From the NCBI GenBank assembly GCA_031310005.1, contig CM062385.1, forward strand, positions 2,666,001 to 2,730,000: a stretch of 64,000 nt of DNA, given 5' to 3'. Positions 24,134 to 37,027 of the stretch are shown here, piece by piece. The position numbers and the translations under genes are program-made. The notes beneath the pieces were generated by a model. That model saw nothing but the letters and a program-made list of their open reading frames with translations, searched no databases and was not told the origin of the DNA. Each line of letters begins with the position of its first letter. The first letter of the stretch is position 1. Source of the stretch: Dactylellina haptotyla (lineage: Eukaryota > Ascomycota > Orbiliomycetes > Orbiliales > Orbiliaceae).

Positions 24134-25216
24134 ATGCCTTTGGGACTTGATATGACCCACTTGAAGAGCATGGTGCTCGCCCCGGTCTTGCTGTCCATGG
24201 GCATCGCCAGTACGTACACAAGCACAAGATTTTAAATTCGATGAGGGAAAAAGCAAAATCTCATTGACGGATGAACGGCGGTGTGTTTCTAGGTCTCCCG
24301 CTCGCGGCTATAAGCTTGATATTGAGGGGCGAGCCGTTCGCCGTTTTTAATAAGAATAAACTGTCCGAAGCCAATTTCACATTAATCTGGAGGCTTATCG
24401 GTAATTTCTTCCCTCTCCTGATATACATATTGTCACTATTCGGGGATCTTATTTTTTGTATATCTAGGGAAACCTTCCGGCGATGACTTCAAATTCAGCC
24501 AACAGACGATCTCGCAGGCCTACGGGATAGTTCTCGATCTTGGGTACTTTCTATTCCACAAATCCCTACTGCTCATAAATGAATTGAATAGCTAACAGTG
24601 TAAAATTTAAAAGCCCAGGCACAGGCTTCACAGTCTGCCACTTCGACAGGTCTAAGACGACAAAAATTTTCGGCATCGAGCCCAATAAGAACTTCCACCC
24701 GGCCTTGAAGAAGGCCGTCGAGGCAGCGGGTCTCGCGGACATCTACACCATCATCGGCACTGGTGTCGAAGACGCGGAGACTCTCAAGTCCTTCGGTATC
24801 GAAGAAGGATCGATTGACTCGATCGTGGCGTGCAAAGTACTCTGCAGCGTTCCTGAGCCAAAGGAGATGGCCAAGCAGCTGTATAAGCTTTTGGCGCCGG
24901 GAGGGCAGATGCTAGTATACGAGCACGTCAAGGCGAAGGGGGGACTTAGTGTTTTTATTCAAGGTAACCCTCCCCTTAATATATATTTTTTTTGATTTCA
25001 ACAGGGATAAAAATGGGAGACTAAATGGGTGTTACAGATCTGTCAAATATCATTTGGCCGTTCTTGATGGGTGGTTGTGAGATTCAACGACCGACGGAGG
25101 CGTATTTGTACGGTGCGGGCGATTGGGAGGTGAAGGACTTGAAGCCGGCGGAGGGGTTCAACGGTAGCGAGTTCATCACGTTCACGCACGGCAAGCTGAT
25201 CAAGGCCAAATTGTGA
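24134..25216 (+). CDS. SAM-dependent methyltransferase, METTL7-like
   Basis: Five exons, 24134-24209, 24293-24400, 24468-24543, 24614-24963 and 25038-25216, join in frame to about 262 residues. The N-terminus has a hydrophobic segment (MVLAPVLLSMGIASSLPLAA) that probably anchors it to a membrane. Motif I is LGPGTGF, created exactly by the third splice junction, followed by GIEPN at the end of strand 2. Later come IDSIVACKVLCSVPEP and the LLAPGGQMLVYEHV motif. This is a class I Rossmann methyltransferase of the UbiE/METTL7 kind. The acceptor substrate is unknown; METTL7 relatives act on thiols or lipids at the ER and lipid droplets. Confidence 0.8.
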
Positions 25217-25426
25217 AGTAAATTAAATATATATTTCGGGAATGCTGGTAGCGCGCAGATCGCTAGGGTTGGATTTTTATGGGGTGGTAAGAACGTGGGG
25301 GTGCGTATGTAAGGGAGGCGGGTATCGAAACTTTTATGTGTAGCATTATCATTAATATCGAGGGAGGTCTAAAACGAGCTGTCTTGGCACAGGAAATGCA
25401 GGAGGGAAATTGTATTTTTTGATATA

Positions 25427-26088
25427 TTATGAATTGGCCTCGCCGTATCCACCGGGTATTAACTGCGTTTTTTTGGGGGGGGCACAATTAGCAAGGGTGG
25501 CAAAGAGTAGAGATAGATAGAAGACTGCGTACCATGCAGATGTTGTTTCCGTTGAGCAGGATCTTCTTGAGCTTGACGGGTTCGCCGGAGCTATCACTGC
25601 TTCGCTGTTAGCTACGCCAGCTGATTGATAACGGAGATAGGGACATTTTCAGCCTCAGGGTACGTACAATTCGGTTACATCTTCGAGGACCATATCTGTC
25701 ACGGGATAATATCAGCACCAACGGAGTGGGAAGAGGGTGTCGAGGTGGCGTCGGTGGACAGGTCTGGACCGGGGTAGGTGTAACGTACTGACATAGTCGT
25801 CGAAGCCGACCAATGTGCCGCTGAATTCTGTGTCTGGGGTCAGCTAGGATGGGTGGAAGGCGGGAGGGGACCCGTCTGGGGAAGATGTGGAGGGACAGAC
25901 CTTTCTCGCCCTTCATGACCACCCATATTTTGGAGCCGACACACTTGTCGACAAGCTCTGAGCGACGACGCGGGTTAGCTAGCTGAGCGAGCTGCAGGAA
26001 CAGCAGGGGCCGGACATTGCCGGGAGGCAGAGAGCATGCAGGCTGCACGCGAGAGAGTTTTACCTAAGGGGAGTATCTGCGAGGTCAT
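25427..26088 (-). CDS. LSM5: U6 snRNA-associated Sm-like protein LSm5
   Basis: About 83 residues from six small exons: 26088-26064, 25957-25901, then pieces around 25830-25790, 25690-25660 and 25600-25540, with a last exon ending at 25427. The protein reads MTSQILPLELVDKCVGSKIW, VVMKGEKEFSGTLVGFDDY, VNMVLEDVTEFDSSGEP, KILLNGNNICM, then LIPGGYGEANS. The Sm1 and Sm2 motifs (GTLVGFDDYVNMVL and KILLNGNNI) are intact. LSm5 sits in the LSm1-7 ring for mRNA decay and the LSm2-8 ring on U6 snRNA. Five introns in 83 codons is high. The last intron begins directly after ICM, and the final exon holds only the tail. Exact borders of the middle exons are approximate. Confidence 0.88.
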
Positions 26089-26523
26089 CGTGAGAGCTGC
26101 TGCTGGACTGTGAGTGGAGCGGATGGGAGGGGAGGATGTGGTTGGGTGGTTCAGGTGGCAGGGCGCCTATTGATAGCGATTACCACAGCCAAGCAAAATC
26201 TGCGATTTGCAGAGACAGCCAACGCCGGCGCACGATTGGCTGCCAGAAGCGCCGATGCCCAGACACACACCCGTTTACACTTATTTTAAATATTTTATTA
26301 TTTTTATTAGTACTGTCTGTTTATTTAGATCTCTGAATCGAGAAGAATAGCCATTGTTCTGTTTATCCGGCTGCTGAGGTTTGTCCGGCCCCACCCATCC
26401 ATCCGCCTTTCCTTCTCCGCACGCACCTGAGCATGACGCGCAGCAGCCGTTCCTTCGTGCAGCAGCCTCCCTCGTTCTGTCCCCGCCTGGAACGATAGCT
26501 GCCTTCCTCTGCGATGCGGTTCT
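26089..26523. promoter_or_regulatory. divergent promoter of LSM5 and the exonuclease gene
   Basis: A 435-base region between two divergent genes, with an AT-rich block at 26280-26330. No coding signal was seen. Confidence 0.4.
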
Positions 26524-29500
26524 GTGCTGACCGTTGACTCGACGACATACTTAAATCCCGCAGCCCCCCCCTTCTTAACCAGACGGCCCATCGCCATGAG
26601 CAGACGCATTCCCGCCTTCTCGGTGCCGTCCTCCATCGCCATCGCCAGACCCGTCGCCGCTCGCCCCGCCGCCGTCGCCATGTCCCTCGAACCCGACTGC
26701 TCGACGACGATGAGCTCGAGCACCCCCACGCCCCTGCAGACCCCCCCAACGCTGGCCCGCAACCACTCCCTCCCGCTCACCCCCAGCACGCCCTCCAATT
26801 CTACTGCAAAACTCTGGAACCCGGCCAGAGGCATCATCTTCGCTCCCACCCCCATCACCCCTCCCACCACCTCTCCTCGCTCCTACCGAACGTGGGCTCC
26901 CAGAACCCCCTCGTCCTCCTCTTCTTCTTCTACCCCAAACGCAACCTCAATCCCTCCGGACGACGATGACTCGGCGCCTCTCATCTCCCAAGCTCGGCCC
27001 AATGCCCCGTACTTCACCCGCCCCACCTCTCTCTACCGCAAACAAACCGACTGGGCCGGCATCCTAAACCTTACCCCGGACGGCAAGGAAAAGGAATCCA
27101 CCCCTTCAGGCTTCAACGTCTTCAAAGAGGACATCGCCAAAGCTGGTGAGGCCGAGGAAGGCGGTCCCCTAGCCGAGACCCGCACCTTATTCGATGCGCT
27201 GGAGGAAGGATCAGAGGATCCCGAAGCCGACGAGCTGCTTGAAGGCGAGGAGACCGTCTTTCTCGAGGAGCACGATGAGGAGCTCGAGGATCCCGGGATC
27301 GAAAGGGTCAAGACCCCAGATGGCCTCGAGGTCATCATTTGGAAGAAGAAGCCGCTGGTCTACACGGACGACGCTGAGGCGCACGTGCCCTCTGCCTATC
27401 AGCCGAACGAGGCGCTGGTAAATGCTGCGGTTGAGGCGAAGGGCTACTTCTCGTTAAGTCATTATCTGAAAGTGGAGGATAAACAGGACGCAGTAGAAGG
27501 CGAGGTCGAGGGTGCTGTTGAGGGTACTGTCGAAACTACTGCTGAAAATGCAGCTGCAAGCACTGTTCAAAGTACCGTTCAAAATACTGTCGAAAGTAGT
27601 GCTGAAGTACAAGTTGAAGGAGAAAAGTTGGATGGCCAGGTAGAAGAAGTCAAGGTGGAAGGCAAGACACCAACAGTAGTCTACGTCACAAACGTGCAGG
27701 AAATGGAAAAAGTATCCAAGGAGTTCGAAAACGAGAAATTCATTGGATTCGATATGGAATGGCATTGGGCCAAGCGGCTAGTGCCACCGAGGAACGATAA
27801 AGATATCCGGTAAGCCTATCTGTTGGAGCCCCGTTGGAACACACGCTAACGTACCCGCAGACTCGGTTGTTCCGTCATCCAGATATCAACCGATGAAAAG
27901 ATTGTGATATTCCACCTCGCAAAGTTTCCTGCTGCAACAAGTATGCTTTCTTCCAGTTTGATTTACAATTTATATTGCTGACAAAAGAAACAGAGACATT
28001 CCTATCACCCACCCTGAAAAAGATACTTGAAGACCCCGAGATCATTAAATCCGGGGTCCAGATCAAGAGTGAGCAATCCCAATCCGTTATCCCAGCTGGT
28101 AAATAGCTAACCAAAAACAGACGACATGAGGAGACTTTCTCTCTTGATTCCTATCAACCCAGCAGGCATCTTGGATCTAGCCGACCTCCACAGCCTGCTC
28201 TTCGCAGCTCAGCGCAACGATCTCAAGTCCGGTGAAAAGCTACCCGGTAGTCTGACAGCTCTATGCGAGCTCTATCTCAAGCTGCCACTGTTCAAAGGAG
28301 ATGTCAGGACGAGTGATTGGTCGCTGGCCATGACCGAACAGCAGCGAATATGTAAGCACTACTACAAGTCCCACCAATCAACCAAACTAACAAATGTCCA
28401 GATGCCGCGAACGATGTCTACGCTAGCCACAGGTTATTCGAAGTCATGAACGGAATCCGATGTTCTTTGAACCCTCGACCCGCTTTACCACCCTTACAGC
28501 AAATAAACCACCTGGAAACGTGTGAATTATACTATAAAAAAAAGGCGGAAGCTGCAAAGCCGAAATCTCAAAAGCCAACAGCCATCAGAGTTCCCAAAGA
28601 TCCGAGCCCAGAACTCAGCAAGGCGTACGAATGGATCAAAGAATACGCGAAAACCGTACCTGGCGAAGTGTTGACTGCCACAGTTGCAGACCTTCGATGC
28701 TATACCCTTTGGCATCACCAGGATATGGACGTTGAGGAAGTCGCTGCAGCATGCAGAGACCCACCCCTCGGCACAGGTTACGTCGCGACAAGAATCCTAG
28801 ATGCGGTTCGACAGGAGAAAGATCTCGATTACGACCCACAGAGACTGCTATGGGTATATCAAGATCTCCCGGAACAAGGCCATCGGAGATTCTTCAAGCT
28901 GAAGACTGACATCATAGCTGCCATCAACAAACAGAAGGAACGGGCGGCGTCCGAAGTGACCCCGGACAGCGCGGGATCCAAGGAACAAAAATTTCAATCT
29001 CGGTTTAAACCTATTGGGGGCACCTATGAGCAGACCCCCACACGCGTTCGACGCAATAGCGGAACGCAGTCGCCGCCACGCACGGAGACAACAGCATCCG
29101 TCGCCGTGAAAAAAGAAGGTAGTGACGAGCCTTTGGTACGCCAGCTGCCCCTCAAATTACAGCCGACGAAGTTCAAATTCGTCTCTTCGAGAGTGCAGCC
29201 CTTGAACACACTGGAGCCGCGGGTGAAGCCTCCTCCGCCCGCTCCTTCGCATAGGATCCGGCCAGTTATAGCGCCTTCTCGGAACGATGATGACACTGAG
29301 TTCGCTGAATGGATTAAGAAGCCTGTGGCCAGCGGAAAATCCGACGATCCAGATAGATGGTCGATGATTGAACAGAATCTTAACGCGCTCGGTCCCAAAA
29401 AGCTGAGGTCCCCACCTACTACACCTTTCCGAAATCCTTCGCTGATGAGGGCGCTGGCAGGCGAAGGTGCGGGTCCCGCAGGCGATAGTGTATCCTCGAC

Positions 29501-29684
29501 TATAACTCTTGGCGCCTCTGGTGAATTGGGTGAAGCTATAGAAGGGCTCGACGAGCAGAATTATCGATTAAGCGAGGCGACGGAAGCCGATGACGAAGAG
29601 AGAGCGCTCAAGACGAGCAATACCCGGAAGGTATGGATTGGCGTGCCTAGCAGGCGGGCTAAAGTCCAGACGGAGAAGAGCTGA
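26524..29684 (+). CDS. DEDDy 3'-5' exonuclease domain protein (WRN-exonuclease-like)
   Basis: Exons 26524-27809, 27861-27940, 27994-28068, 28121-28351 and 28402-29684 join in frame, about 984 residues. An internal ATG at 26596 (MSRRIPAF) is an alternative start, giving an Arg/Ala/Ser-rich head. Residues 1-300 are disordered with acidic patches, and a repeat of VEG/VES-type units lies around 27490-27660. The nuclease domain shows ExoI FIGFDMEW (D and E), the ExoII region SGVQIKNDMRRL with its aspartate, and ExoIII YAANDVYASHRLFE (Tyr and Asp of DEDDy). A helical region after it (about 28600-28940) resembles an HRDC-like or helix-turn-helix module. The rest is disordered. It probably trims RNA or DNA ends; the in vivo substrate is not evident. 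Confidence 0.82.
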
Positions 29685-31067
29685 TCGTCTTAATTATTTT
29701 TCGTTTTGAGTTGGTACTTTCTCGTTTTATTTTCAGGGACCCTCCCTCGGGAGTATAAGGGTCAGAAAAAGCGATTCGTGGCGCGATTGCGTGGATGATG
29801 ATGATGGTGTTTGGTGATGGGGAGGTAGGTCTATACGACGACTCCCAGGGGACTATTCCATTCCTTTTCTGTATTACTAGTGCCTACGTTTATAACTCTA
29901 CTTTTTTGAAAGCATTCGGGGTTGGCGTGGGCGTTTTTCTACTCTACTGTACCATAAAATAATAGATAGACCAATCGTTAATTTCTCCCTTCCAGTCTTT
30001 GCATGTCTCATTCGGAAAGATTACTTTTCTAGCTCTGCTGCCTCACGCAATTGTTTCTTCTGGATGGGACGAAAAAGGCCGCTGTAACGCATGCAATCCG
30101 TCACTGTTGACGAATACCGTCGTCCGAAAGTATCGAGCCAAGCAAGGGTGCTCATGCATGTTCCTACGTACGTTCGATGCAGCGAGCGACAAACATGTGC
30201 GTTCCAAAGGGACATGCGAAGCTTTTACCCCGGCTGGCAGCTCAATTGGGGCCCGGCGATTGGCTGCCTGTGGGTGCACAACGATGGGATGTGCTCGAGC
30301 TATGCCCGGCTTTCTGCTTCGTGCATGCACGTAGCTTCTGCCATGGAGCAGGCAGCTTGGAGTTTCCAATGCAGCTCTGCTGGCCGTGTAGGGAGCTAGG
30401 TACGTAGCTCGCACCTGCGCCAGCACCCAGGCACCGCAGCAGCTGGCTGGAATTTGCCAATGCACCTACTGTAGCTAACTAGCTAGCTAGCGAACGAATA
30501 CTAATGGATCCAATGCAGCTGGATCTGAAGCTGAGGTCGGGTCGGATACCGTGTCCTCCTGGCGATAGATGGATGGATGGACTACTCGCTCACCGAGTGT
30601 GCGCGCACGCCAAGTGCGAGTGGGAATCCATGGACCTCCGTAGGCACGTCCTTGTCCCCGGTCTCGCACATTGGCCCTTCACATATCGTTCTCCGAGGCT
30701 TGGCTATTTTCACCCCCTTCTCAGCTAAGGGAGTTTTTAGCTAAGGGAGTTTTTTTTTTGTGGATGAGATTTTCTCTTATCTGTACCGCAATCTGGTCTC
30801 TTGTATGTGGTGGTGTTGGGTTGGTCGAGCTGTGCTACCAGGCCCCCTGCTCGCCCACACACACAAATTGGACTGAGAGCGAGTATATATCGACGACGAC
30901 CCCAACTCCCCTTCTCTCCCTTTCTCTCCCTCTCTCCTTCTTTTCCTTTCTTTTCCCACACGACCGCCATTCCTTTCCATCTCCGTTTGGAAAGAAGATA
31001 CCTGTAAAGAAAGAATAGTAGAGGAGAATCACGGTTGCTGGCTTTTCTCAATTGAACAACCGCAACC
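29685..31067. other. 1.4-kb intergenic before the sphingolipid methyltransferase gene
   Basis: Several overlapping open frames exist on both strands at 30000-30500, but none shows a domain or a credible splice structure. The region contains GCAGCTGG-like and TAGCTAGC palindromic words near 30430-30490 and a long pyrimidine tract at about 30895-30960, probably in the 5' leader of the next gene. Confidence 0.4.
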
Positions 31068-33113
31068 ATGAGTTCTGCCGAAAAGATCTCTGCGGAGACT
31101 TTCGAATACAACAAGACCCCGCCAGCACCTCCAGCTCCACCGGCGAGCACAGAATGCGGCGTCAGAACCACTGATGTAAGTTTGACAAAAACCTCTCCCC
31201 GAGCTTCGGGGCACATCCTTCCAGCTCCCTCTTGTAAAATCCATGCATTTTCAAGCTACCCCCGCGGCCAATTGACCCTGATAACAATCCCTATCGTTTT
31301 ATCTATGTGCATTGTTGCATTCCCCGCTTCAAACGCTAACATGTGGCATTTTACCCGCCGGTAATCCATTAGTACCCATCCATCAAAAACGCCCCCCTCC
31401 CAGCCGAAGGCCCCGGCAGTGGCAGCTTCAACAACCTCCTTCTCGGTGGCGCGCTCTTCATCGTCCCCTACTGGTTCAAATACAAAGTCGGTGGCGGCTT
31501 ATGGACCTTCCTCTTTTTCGCATGTATCACCACATTCCCCATCCTCATGGCCTTCTGGGCCACACTCTCCCGCATCGGTGCGCGGATCAACGAGAAGGCC
31601 AAGCTCCCAGGAAAGGGCGTCGAGCACTATTTGAAATTCAAGGATGCCGAGGATACGAAGAAGTATTCCGGACAGAACAGGATCCCAATGGAAACTTTCC
31701 ACGAGATGTACTTTGAGGGAAAAGTTGAATTCAAAATGGACTGTTTGGAGGCTATGGAATTGAGACACGATTGGGCTTCCTGGGGTTTCACCATCAGCTT
31801 GTTCAGGTTCTTCCTGTTGGGGTTCATTCCTGAGATCTTGGTGCACAGCCGTTCGCAAGGTAAACTCCTCTCTCCTTTAACATCTATCACCAGTGTTATG
31901 AATAAAGAAAATTTGTGATTAACGAAATTCGAACAGACGAGGAACAAGTCCGTGACCACTACGACCGAGGTGACGACTTCTACGCCTGGTTCCTCGGCCC
32001 CCGTATGATCTACACCTCCGGCATCATCAGCGACATCAACAAGGCCGAATCCCTGGAAGAAATCCAAGACAACAAGCTCAAGGTCGTCTGCGAGAAGATT
32101 GGCGTCAAGCCCGGTGACCGCATGCTCGATATCGGCTGCGGATGGGGTACTCTTGCCAAATACGCCTCTGTGAATCACGGTGCCCACGTCACGGGTATCA
32201 CCCTCGGCCGCAACCAGACGAAATGGGGCAACGACGGACTCAGACGCGCGGGCATCCCCGAAGAGCAGAGTAACATTTTGTGCATGGATTACCGTGATAT
32301 TCCTGTCCCCGAGGGCGGGTATAAAGTCATCACCTGTCTGGAGATGGCCGAGCACGTTGGTGTCAAGTACTTTACCAGCTTTTTGAGACAGGTCTACGGC
32401 ATGTTGGATGACGATGGTTGCTTCTTGTTGCAGATTGCTGGCCTGAGAAAGTCTTGGTGAGTTGTTTTACCCCTTTCACCATATAATTATGGTATTTAGT
32501 TTGGCACACGTGGAATTTTGGGCTAATGGGGTTTTTTTATCGAACAGGCAATTCGAGGATCTCATCTGGGGTCTATTTATGAACAAGTATATCTTCCCCG
32601 GTGCGGACGCGTCTACTCCTCTTGGTTTCTTCGTCAGCAGCTTGGAGAGCGCTGGTTTTGAAGTCTGGCACATTGATACCCACGGTGTTCACTACTCTAG
32701 TATGTTAACCTCCCTCTTTTTATATAAGTCATTCCAGTGGTGATTTACAAGCTAACGAATGCGAATAGCTACTCTCTGGTACTGGTACCGCAATTGGATG
32801 GTCAACAAGGAGAAGGTGATCGCAAAGTACGGTGAGCGATGGTTCAAGATCTGGGAGTACTTCCTTGCCTACTCGATCATCATCTCCCGACAGGGTGGTG
32901 CTACCGTTTACCGTAAGTTTCTATTCTACCGTATATAAGAGAGGAATATTATGTTAACGAGAATTTTTTATAGAAATCACACTCCACAAGAACTTGAACG
33001 CCTACCACCGTGTTGAGGATATTCCTCGCCATCACGGCTTCCAGGGTGCGCTCAAGGCTCCACATGATGGGTTTGTCCCAACTTGGTCCACGACTGGTCG
33101 TAAGGGCCTGTAA
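31068..33113 (+). CDS. sphingolipid C9-methyltransferase
   Basis: Six exons, 31068-31175, 31373-31859, 31937-32456, 32548-32699, 32769-32912 and 32974-33113, give about 516 residues. Two hydrophobic segments near the N-terminus (NNLLLGGALFIVPYWF and LWTFLFFACITTFPILMAFW) anchor it in the ER. The catalytic domain is of the cyclopropane-fatty-acid-synthase type: VRDHYDRGDDFYAWFLGPRM, motif I MLDIGCGWGTL, GVTGIT-like HVTGITLGRNQ, and CLEMAEHVG. The enzyme methylates C9 of the sphingoid base in fungal glucosylceramide, which affects growth and sensitivity to plant defensins. Residue content and length match fungal family members. Confidence 0.92.
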
Positions 33114-33725
33114 ACTCATTACGCCTGATTGAAAGTGATGGGTAATAAATGGAGACGAGGGGAAAGGTGGTCATGAGGATGGTGATGAAGAAGCCAAGAG
33201 ATTGAGCGGAAAAAGTTGAAGGAGAAAGTAAAGGAGGACATGTGAATACCAATAGGAAAATGATAAACCTGTAAATACTACGTACGCATGTAAGATACAT
33301 CTTGGCTTGTCCTGGAGGAGAGAGGCGGGGAGCATGGAGGTGTGGTTTTAGATGGGTAGTGGACAGGAATATTTTTATATTTTTTTAAAGAGGAGGAAAT
33401 TATAACACTTTTTTTTTACTGTTATTGGTATAGAGATTCCTTGGTTAAGATTTTATATGTTGATCAAGTATGTTTTCATAGAGGATTCATACAGAGTAAA
33501 TGCTTACTCATCAGAACGTTCTTCTGTGATCTGGATGAGATATCAAAGTCTGGTTACGAGACTGGAGATAGATATCAGAGCGAGGTTGGAAGTGAAGCTT
33601 GAATGTGTTGTGGCGGATGTTTGCTTTTTGGTCGCGACGTTTCTCGACTTGAAATTTTTCTTGAGCTGTGTCTGTCGAACATCATCAACCACTCCACCAC
33701 CTCAGTTTACTACAAGTACGCCGCC
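33114..33725. other. intergenic between the sphingolipid methyltransferase and FCF1
   Basis: It holds the 3' UTR of the methyltransferase gene (purine-rich, with a T run near 33410) and the leader of FCF1. No coding signal was seen. Confidence 0.4.
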
Positions 33726-34456
33726 ATGGGTGTCGCAAAACGGACCCGAAAGTTCGGCGCAGTCAAGCGGGTTCTCAGCTCGCGGGATCCACGATTGTTC
33801 GTCCTCGTATACCCGTTATAATCACTCACCAACTAACTGAGTGTCATTGTAGAAAGAAGAACCAAGAGAAAGAAGCAGCTTTAATCAAGAAGCGCAAAGA
33901 GAAGCCCGATGACGATGTTCAAGAAATGTACGACCTACCTTCTTCCTTTTCTTTTTATTATATAATATACAAGATAGAACATATACTTACCAAAAATCCC
34001 TAACAAAATAGCCCGCAAGTCGCCTCGTCCCTCTTCTTCCAATACAATGAAGCCCTCAAACCACCGTACAACATCCTCGTGGACACCAATTTCCTCAACC
34101 ACACGCTGCAGAATAAACTAGACCCCATCACGGCCTTCCTCGACTGTCTCTACGCCAAATGCATCCCGATCATCTCGGACTGCGTGATGGCCGAATTGGA
34201 AAAGCTAGGGCCGAAGTACAGACTCGCGTTGCGCCTAGCGAGAGACGAGCGGTTCGAACGATTAAAATGCGATCACAAGGGCACGTACGCGGACGACTGT
34301 ATCGTGCGCCGGTGCATCGAGAGTAAGATATACATCGTGGCGACGAACGATAGGGATCTGAAGAGGCGGATCCGGAAGATTCCTGGAGTGCCCGTGATGA
34401 GCTGTGCGAGGGGCAAGTATGTGGTTGAGAGGCTGCCGGATGCGCCGGAGAAGTAA
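33726..34456 (+). CDS. FCF1: rRNA-processing protein Fcf1 (PIN domain)
   Basis: Three exons, 33726-33796, 33853-33927 and 34012-34456, give 196 residues. The start MGVAKRTRKFGAVKR and the basic linker KKNQEKEAALIKKRKEKP are typical. The PIN domain reads PPYNILVDTNFLNHTLQNK, CIPIISDCVMAELEKLG, GTYADDCIVRRC and YIVATNDRDLKRRIRKIPGVP, including the acidic residues of the PIN pocket. Fcf1 (with Utp24-type roles) is an SSU processome nuclease for cleavage at A1 and A2 in pre-rRNA. The first intron uses an unusual GTTCGT donor. Length matches yeast (189). Confidence 0.93.
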
Positions 34457-35716
34457 ATCCCGAGGTTTGGGTTTTTAAATTGGTGATGTTGGGTTATGTT
34501 GGGATTTAGTCCCTTTTGGGGCCAATGGTGAGGTATTTGTGAAGCGGGAAGTGGCGTGAAAAAGAGCTGCGATTGGGGGGATCTCGGAATCCGAAATTTT
34601 TTCTTGTATCTTTGATCGCGTGAGGATTGCGGCGATATAGAGAAAAGATTCACTGATGGAATGGACGGCGTTCGCGGCGCTCAGATCAATCGATTGGGAT
34701 GTATATTTTTATTTTTTAGCTTTTTTGAAATGGGTATTTCCGAGAGGATATCTACATTGCTTTTATAATTGTACCATAGAAACAAAAGCAGTATTGATTT
34801 ATTTGGTCTATCTGACAAGCTGAAAGGCTAATATCCGAGACAAGAGCATCGAATATATCCAACAGGTATTTCAAACTGTTGGCATAACCGGTTTTATGCG
34901 GGACGGGTGCAGGAGGAGTTGCGCAGGGTGCTAACGTTGGATCGCCTCTGCATGCATCTTTTGCAGGCATCTTTTCTCCAATTTTCACATGCTCGAAATG
35001 ATTGTACGAACGGTGAGGCTGCTCGTATTTCGTATGACTGGCTATTTGCGAGTTAGCTACCAATCTAATTATCAGTCGTGCTGCTCTGGCTGAAGCAGGC
35101 TTGAAGGGCCGTCTGCAGAGTAATTGGATATTACACGTCTTTCTCTCCCTCCTAGTCAACCTCTCATCCTCGTCCTCCTCTTCCTCATCCATCTAGCGTC
35201 TTCAGACATCTAGCACCGGGGACCCCTCAGCTCCAGCTCCCCAAAAGGCCACCCGTGATCAAGACACATCTCGACATCCCGCCCAAAGGTGGGACCTGGC
35301 GCTGCGGAGTTTGGAGGCGGCCGACGCCCGACTAAGCTGCAAGCGGCAAGGTATAGCCAAAGCTGGGGTGCATCGTGCAGAAGCCCGCCACAAGCACCTG
35401 ACCGGTTTTCCCGAACGATTGGCCGCGGCGACCGTTTCGTGATCGCTGCAATTTTCTCGACCGAAGCAGAAGGACGGCGCCTGGCGGGGTTCCTTCGTTT
35501 TCACTTCCATTTCGAGGTTCATTTCCGGGGTTCGCTCTTGCTTAAAAGACCCGTCCGCCCTGTCCGCGAAGCATATCATTATCATCATCATTATATTTCA
35601 TTACGACGACCTTACGAAACTTCAATCGTCCTTCCAACTCCTCGATACCTCTTCGATACCTCGATCAATCCGCAGAGCATACACGCATACAGAAGATACA
35701 GAGTAAAGCATAAAAG
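34457..35716. other. intergenic between FCF1 and the INSIG gene
   Basis: No family similarity was seen in the short open frames on either strand. The last 250 bases, before 35717, look like a leader. Confidence 0.4.
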
Positions 35717-37027
35717 ATGGCAGACGCAGACCCGCCGCTCTACAAGCCCACCCCGCGGCGCGGGTTCATCCTCGGTGACGGCTTCGACCCGTCCCCAACC
35801 GACACCCCAACCAACGATCTCCTCTCTCCAAACTCGCCCACCTCTCCCACCGACGGGCCCACCAACGGCGCCATCACCCCCTCAAAACGCTCCCAGTCCA
35901 TACGGAACCTGACAACTTCCGCCCTCTTTGGCATCTACGGGCCTTCCGCGTACGACAGCGTCCCTGGTACCCCAGGCGCCACGACGCGCCAGTCCAGCAC
36001 CGCGAACCTCCTCCTCGCCAGCCTTACCAACAGCGGCATCGGCGGCACACCGCTTTCCACCAGCACGAACGGCCACATCTCCTCCCCTTCCTCACCGTCC
36101 GCCCCGCAAAATGACTTCTCCGGCTCAGACGGCAGCTCGCTGCCCTCCCAGCGGTCCAGACCGATAGCGAACCTCTCACGCCACCACTCCAGACGGAAAG
36201 AACAGGGCAGCCTACTCCAAACCGTCGGAAAATCCACCATCCTCTTCCTCGCCGGCGCGAGCTACGGCCTCATAATCGCCCGGTTGCACGACCAGAGCCA
36301 CATCGCGCCTGTCAAGGTCCCCGTCGAACGCGATACACCAGGATACCTCGCCTTCTGGGGGTTCGCCTCTGTCGTGCTGGGAAGCATCATGCCTTGGGCG
36401 GATGGAATGTGGGAAGACTACCTCTGGGAATCCGGCGATAACTCATCCGAGAAGCAACAAAACGGGAGGACACCCGTTCCTGTGATTTCTGTGAGTGACG
36501 CGGAGGATGCGAAGTCGCTGGATGTCACGCCCGTGTGGAATCCCGCGGTCAGGAGTATCGGCGCTTTCGTGGGGATCGCGTACGCTATTGTAAGTATTTC
36601 CACCCAACAACATCTATTTCTGATTCTTGTATGGAAAAACAGGCGCTAATATGATTGGTTCAATGTGCAGAGAAAACTTCCTTGGGAATCAACATCGCAG
36701 GCCTCGTTAACCCTCGCTTTCGTTAATCCGGTATTATGGTACATCCTCGACCGCACAAAAATGGGCTTCTGGCTATCTGCTCTCGTTGCAATCTTCGGTT
36801 CCCTCTTCTTAATCGGCTTCAATCCAGACTTCGTAGCGATACCGAGCGACGATGGGGTTGGTTTGGTTGAAAAGCTGCGGATGACGACGATGCCTGGAAG
36901 GGGAGGCGTAGAAATGCAGATGCAGGTTATCGGGGCGACGACGTGGATCGCTAGCGTATTGTACGTTAGTTGTTTGTCGTTTGGGAATCTGGGGAGGAAG
37001 TTGAGCGGGAGGGCTGGGCAAATATAA
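35717..37027 (+). CDS. INSIG-domain ER membrane protein
   Basis: Two exons, 35717-36589 and 36671-37027, give 409 residues. The first 165 residues are Ser/Thr/Pro-rich and disordered, with an SIRNLTTSALFGIYGPSAYD segment typical of fungal INSIG proteins. Then come membrane helices: TILFLAGASYGLIIARLHD, YLAFWGFASVVLGSIMPWAD, a helix around IGAFVGIAYAI, SLTLAFVNPVLWYILDRTK and FWLSALVAIFGSLFLIGF. INSIG proteins bind sterol-sensing domains (HMG-CoA reductase, SCAP) in the ER and tune sterol synthesis; in fission yeast Ins1 controls HMG-CoA reductase. A cytosolic loop of about 60 residues with NSSEKQQNGR separates helices. Confidence 0.88.

Noticed and set aside
26325-26870. Minus-strand open frame of 181 codons
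   Set aside because: It is antisense to the start of the exonuclease gene, Gly/Arg/Val-rich, and has no domain; it is a shadow of a GC-rich coding exon.
30000-30500. Overlapping open frames on both strands
   Set aside because: Up to five frames overlap with no domain, no splice structure and compositions that mirror each other.
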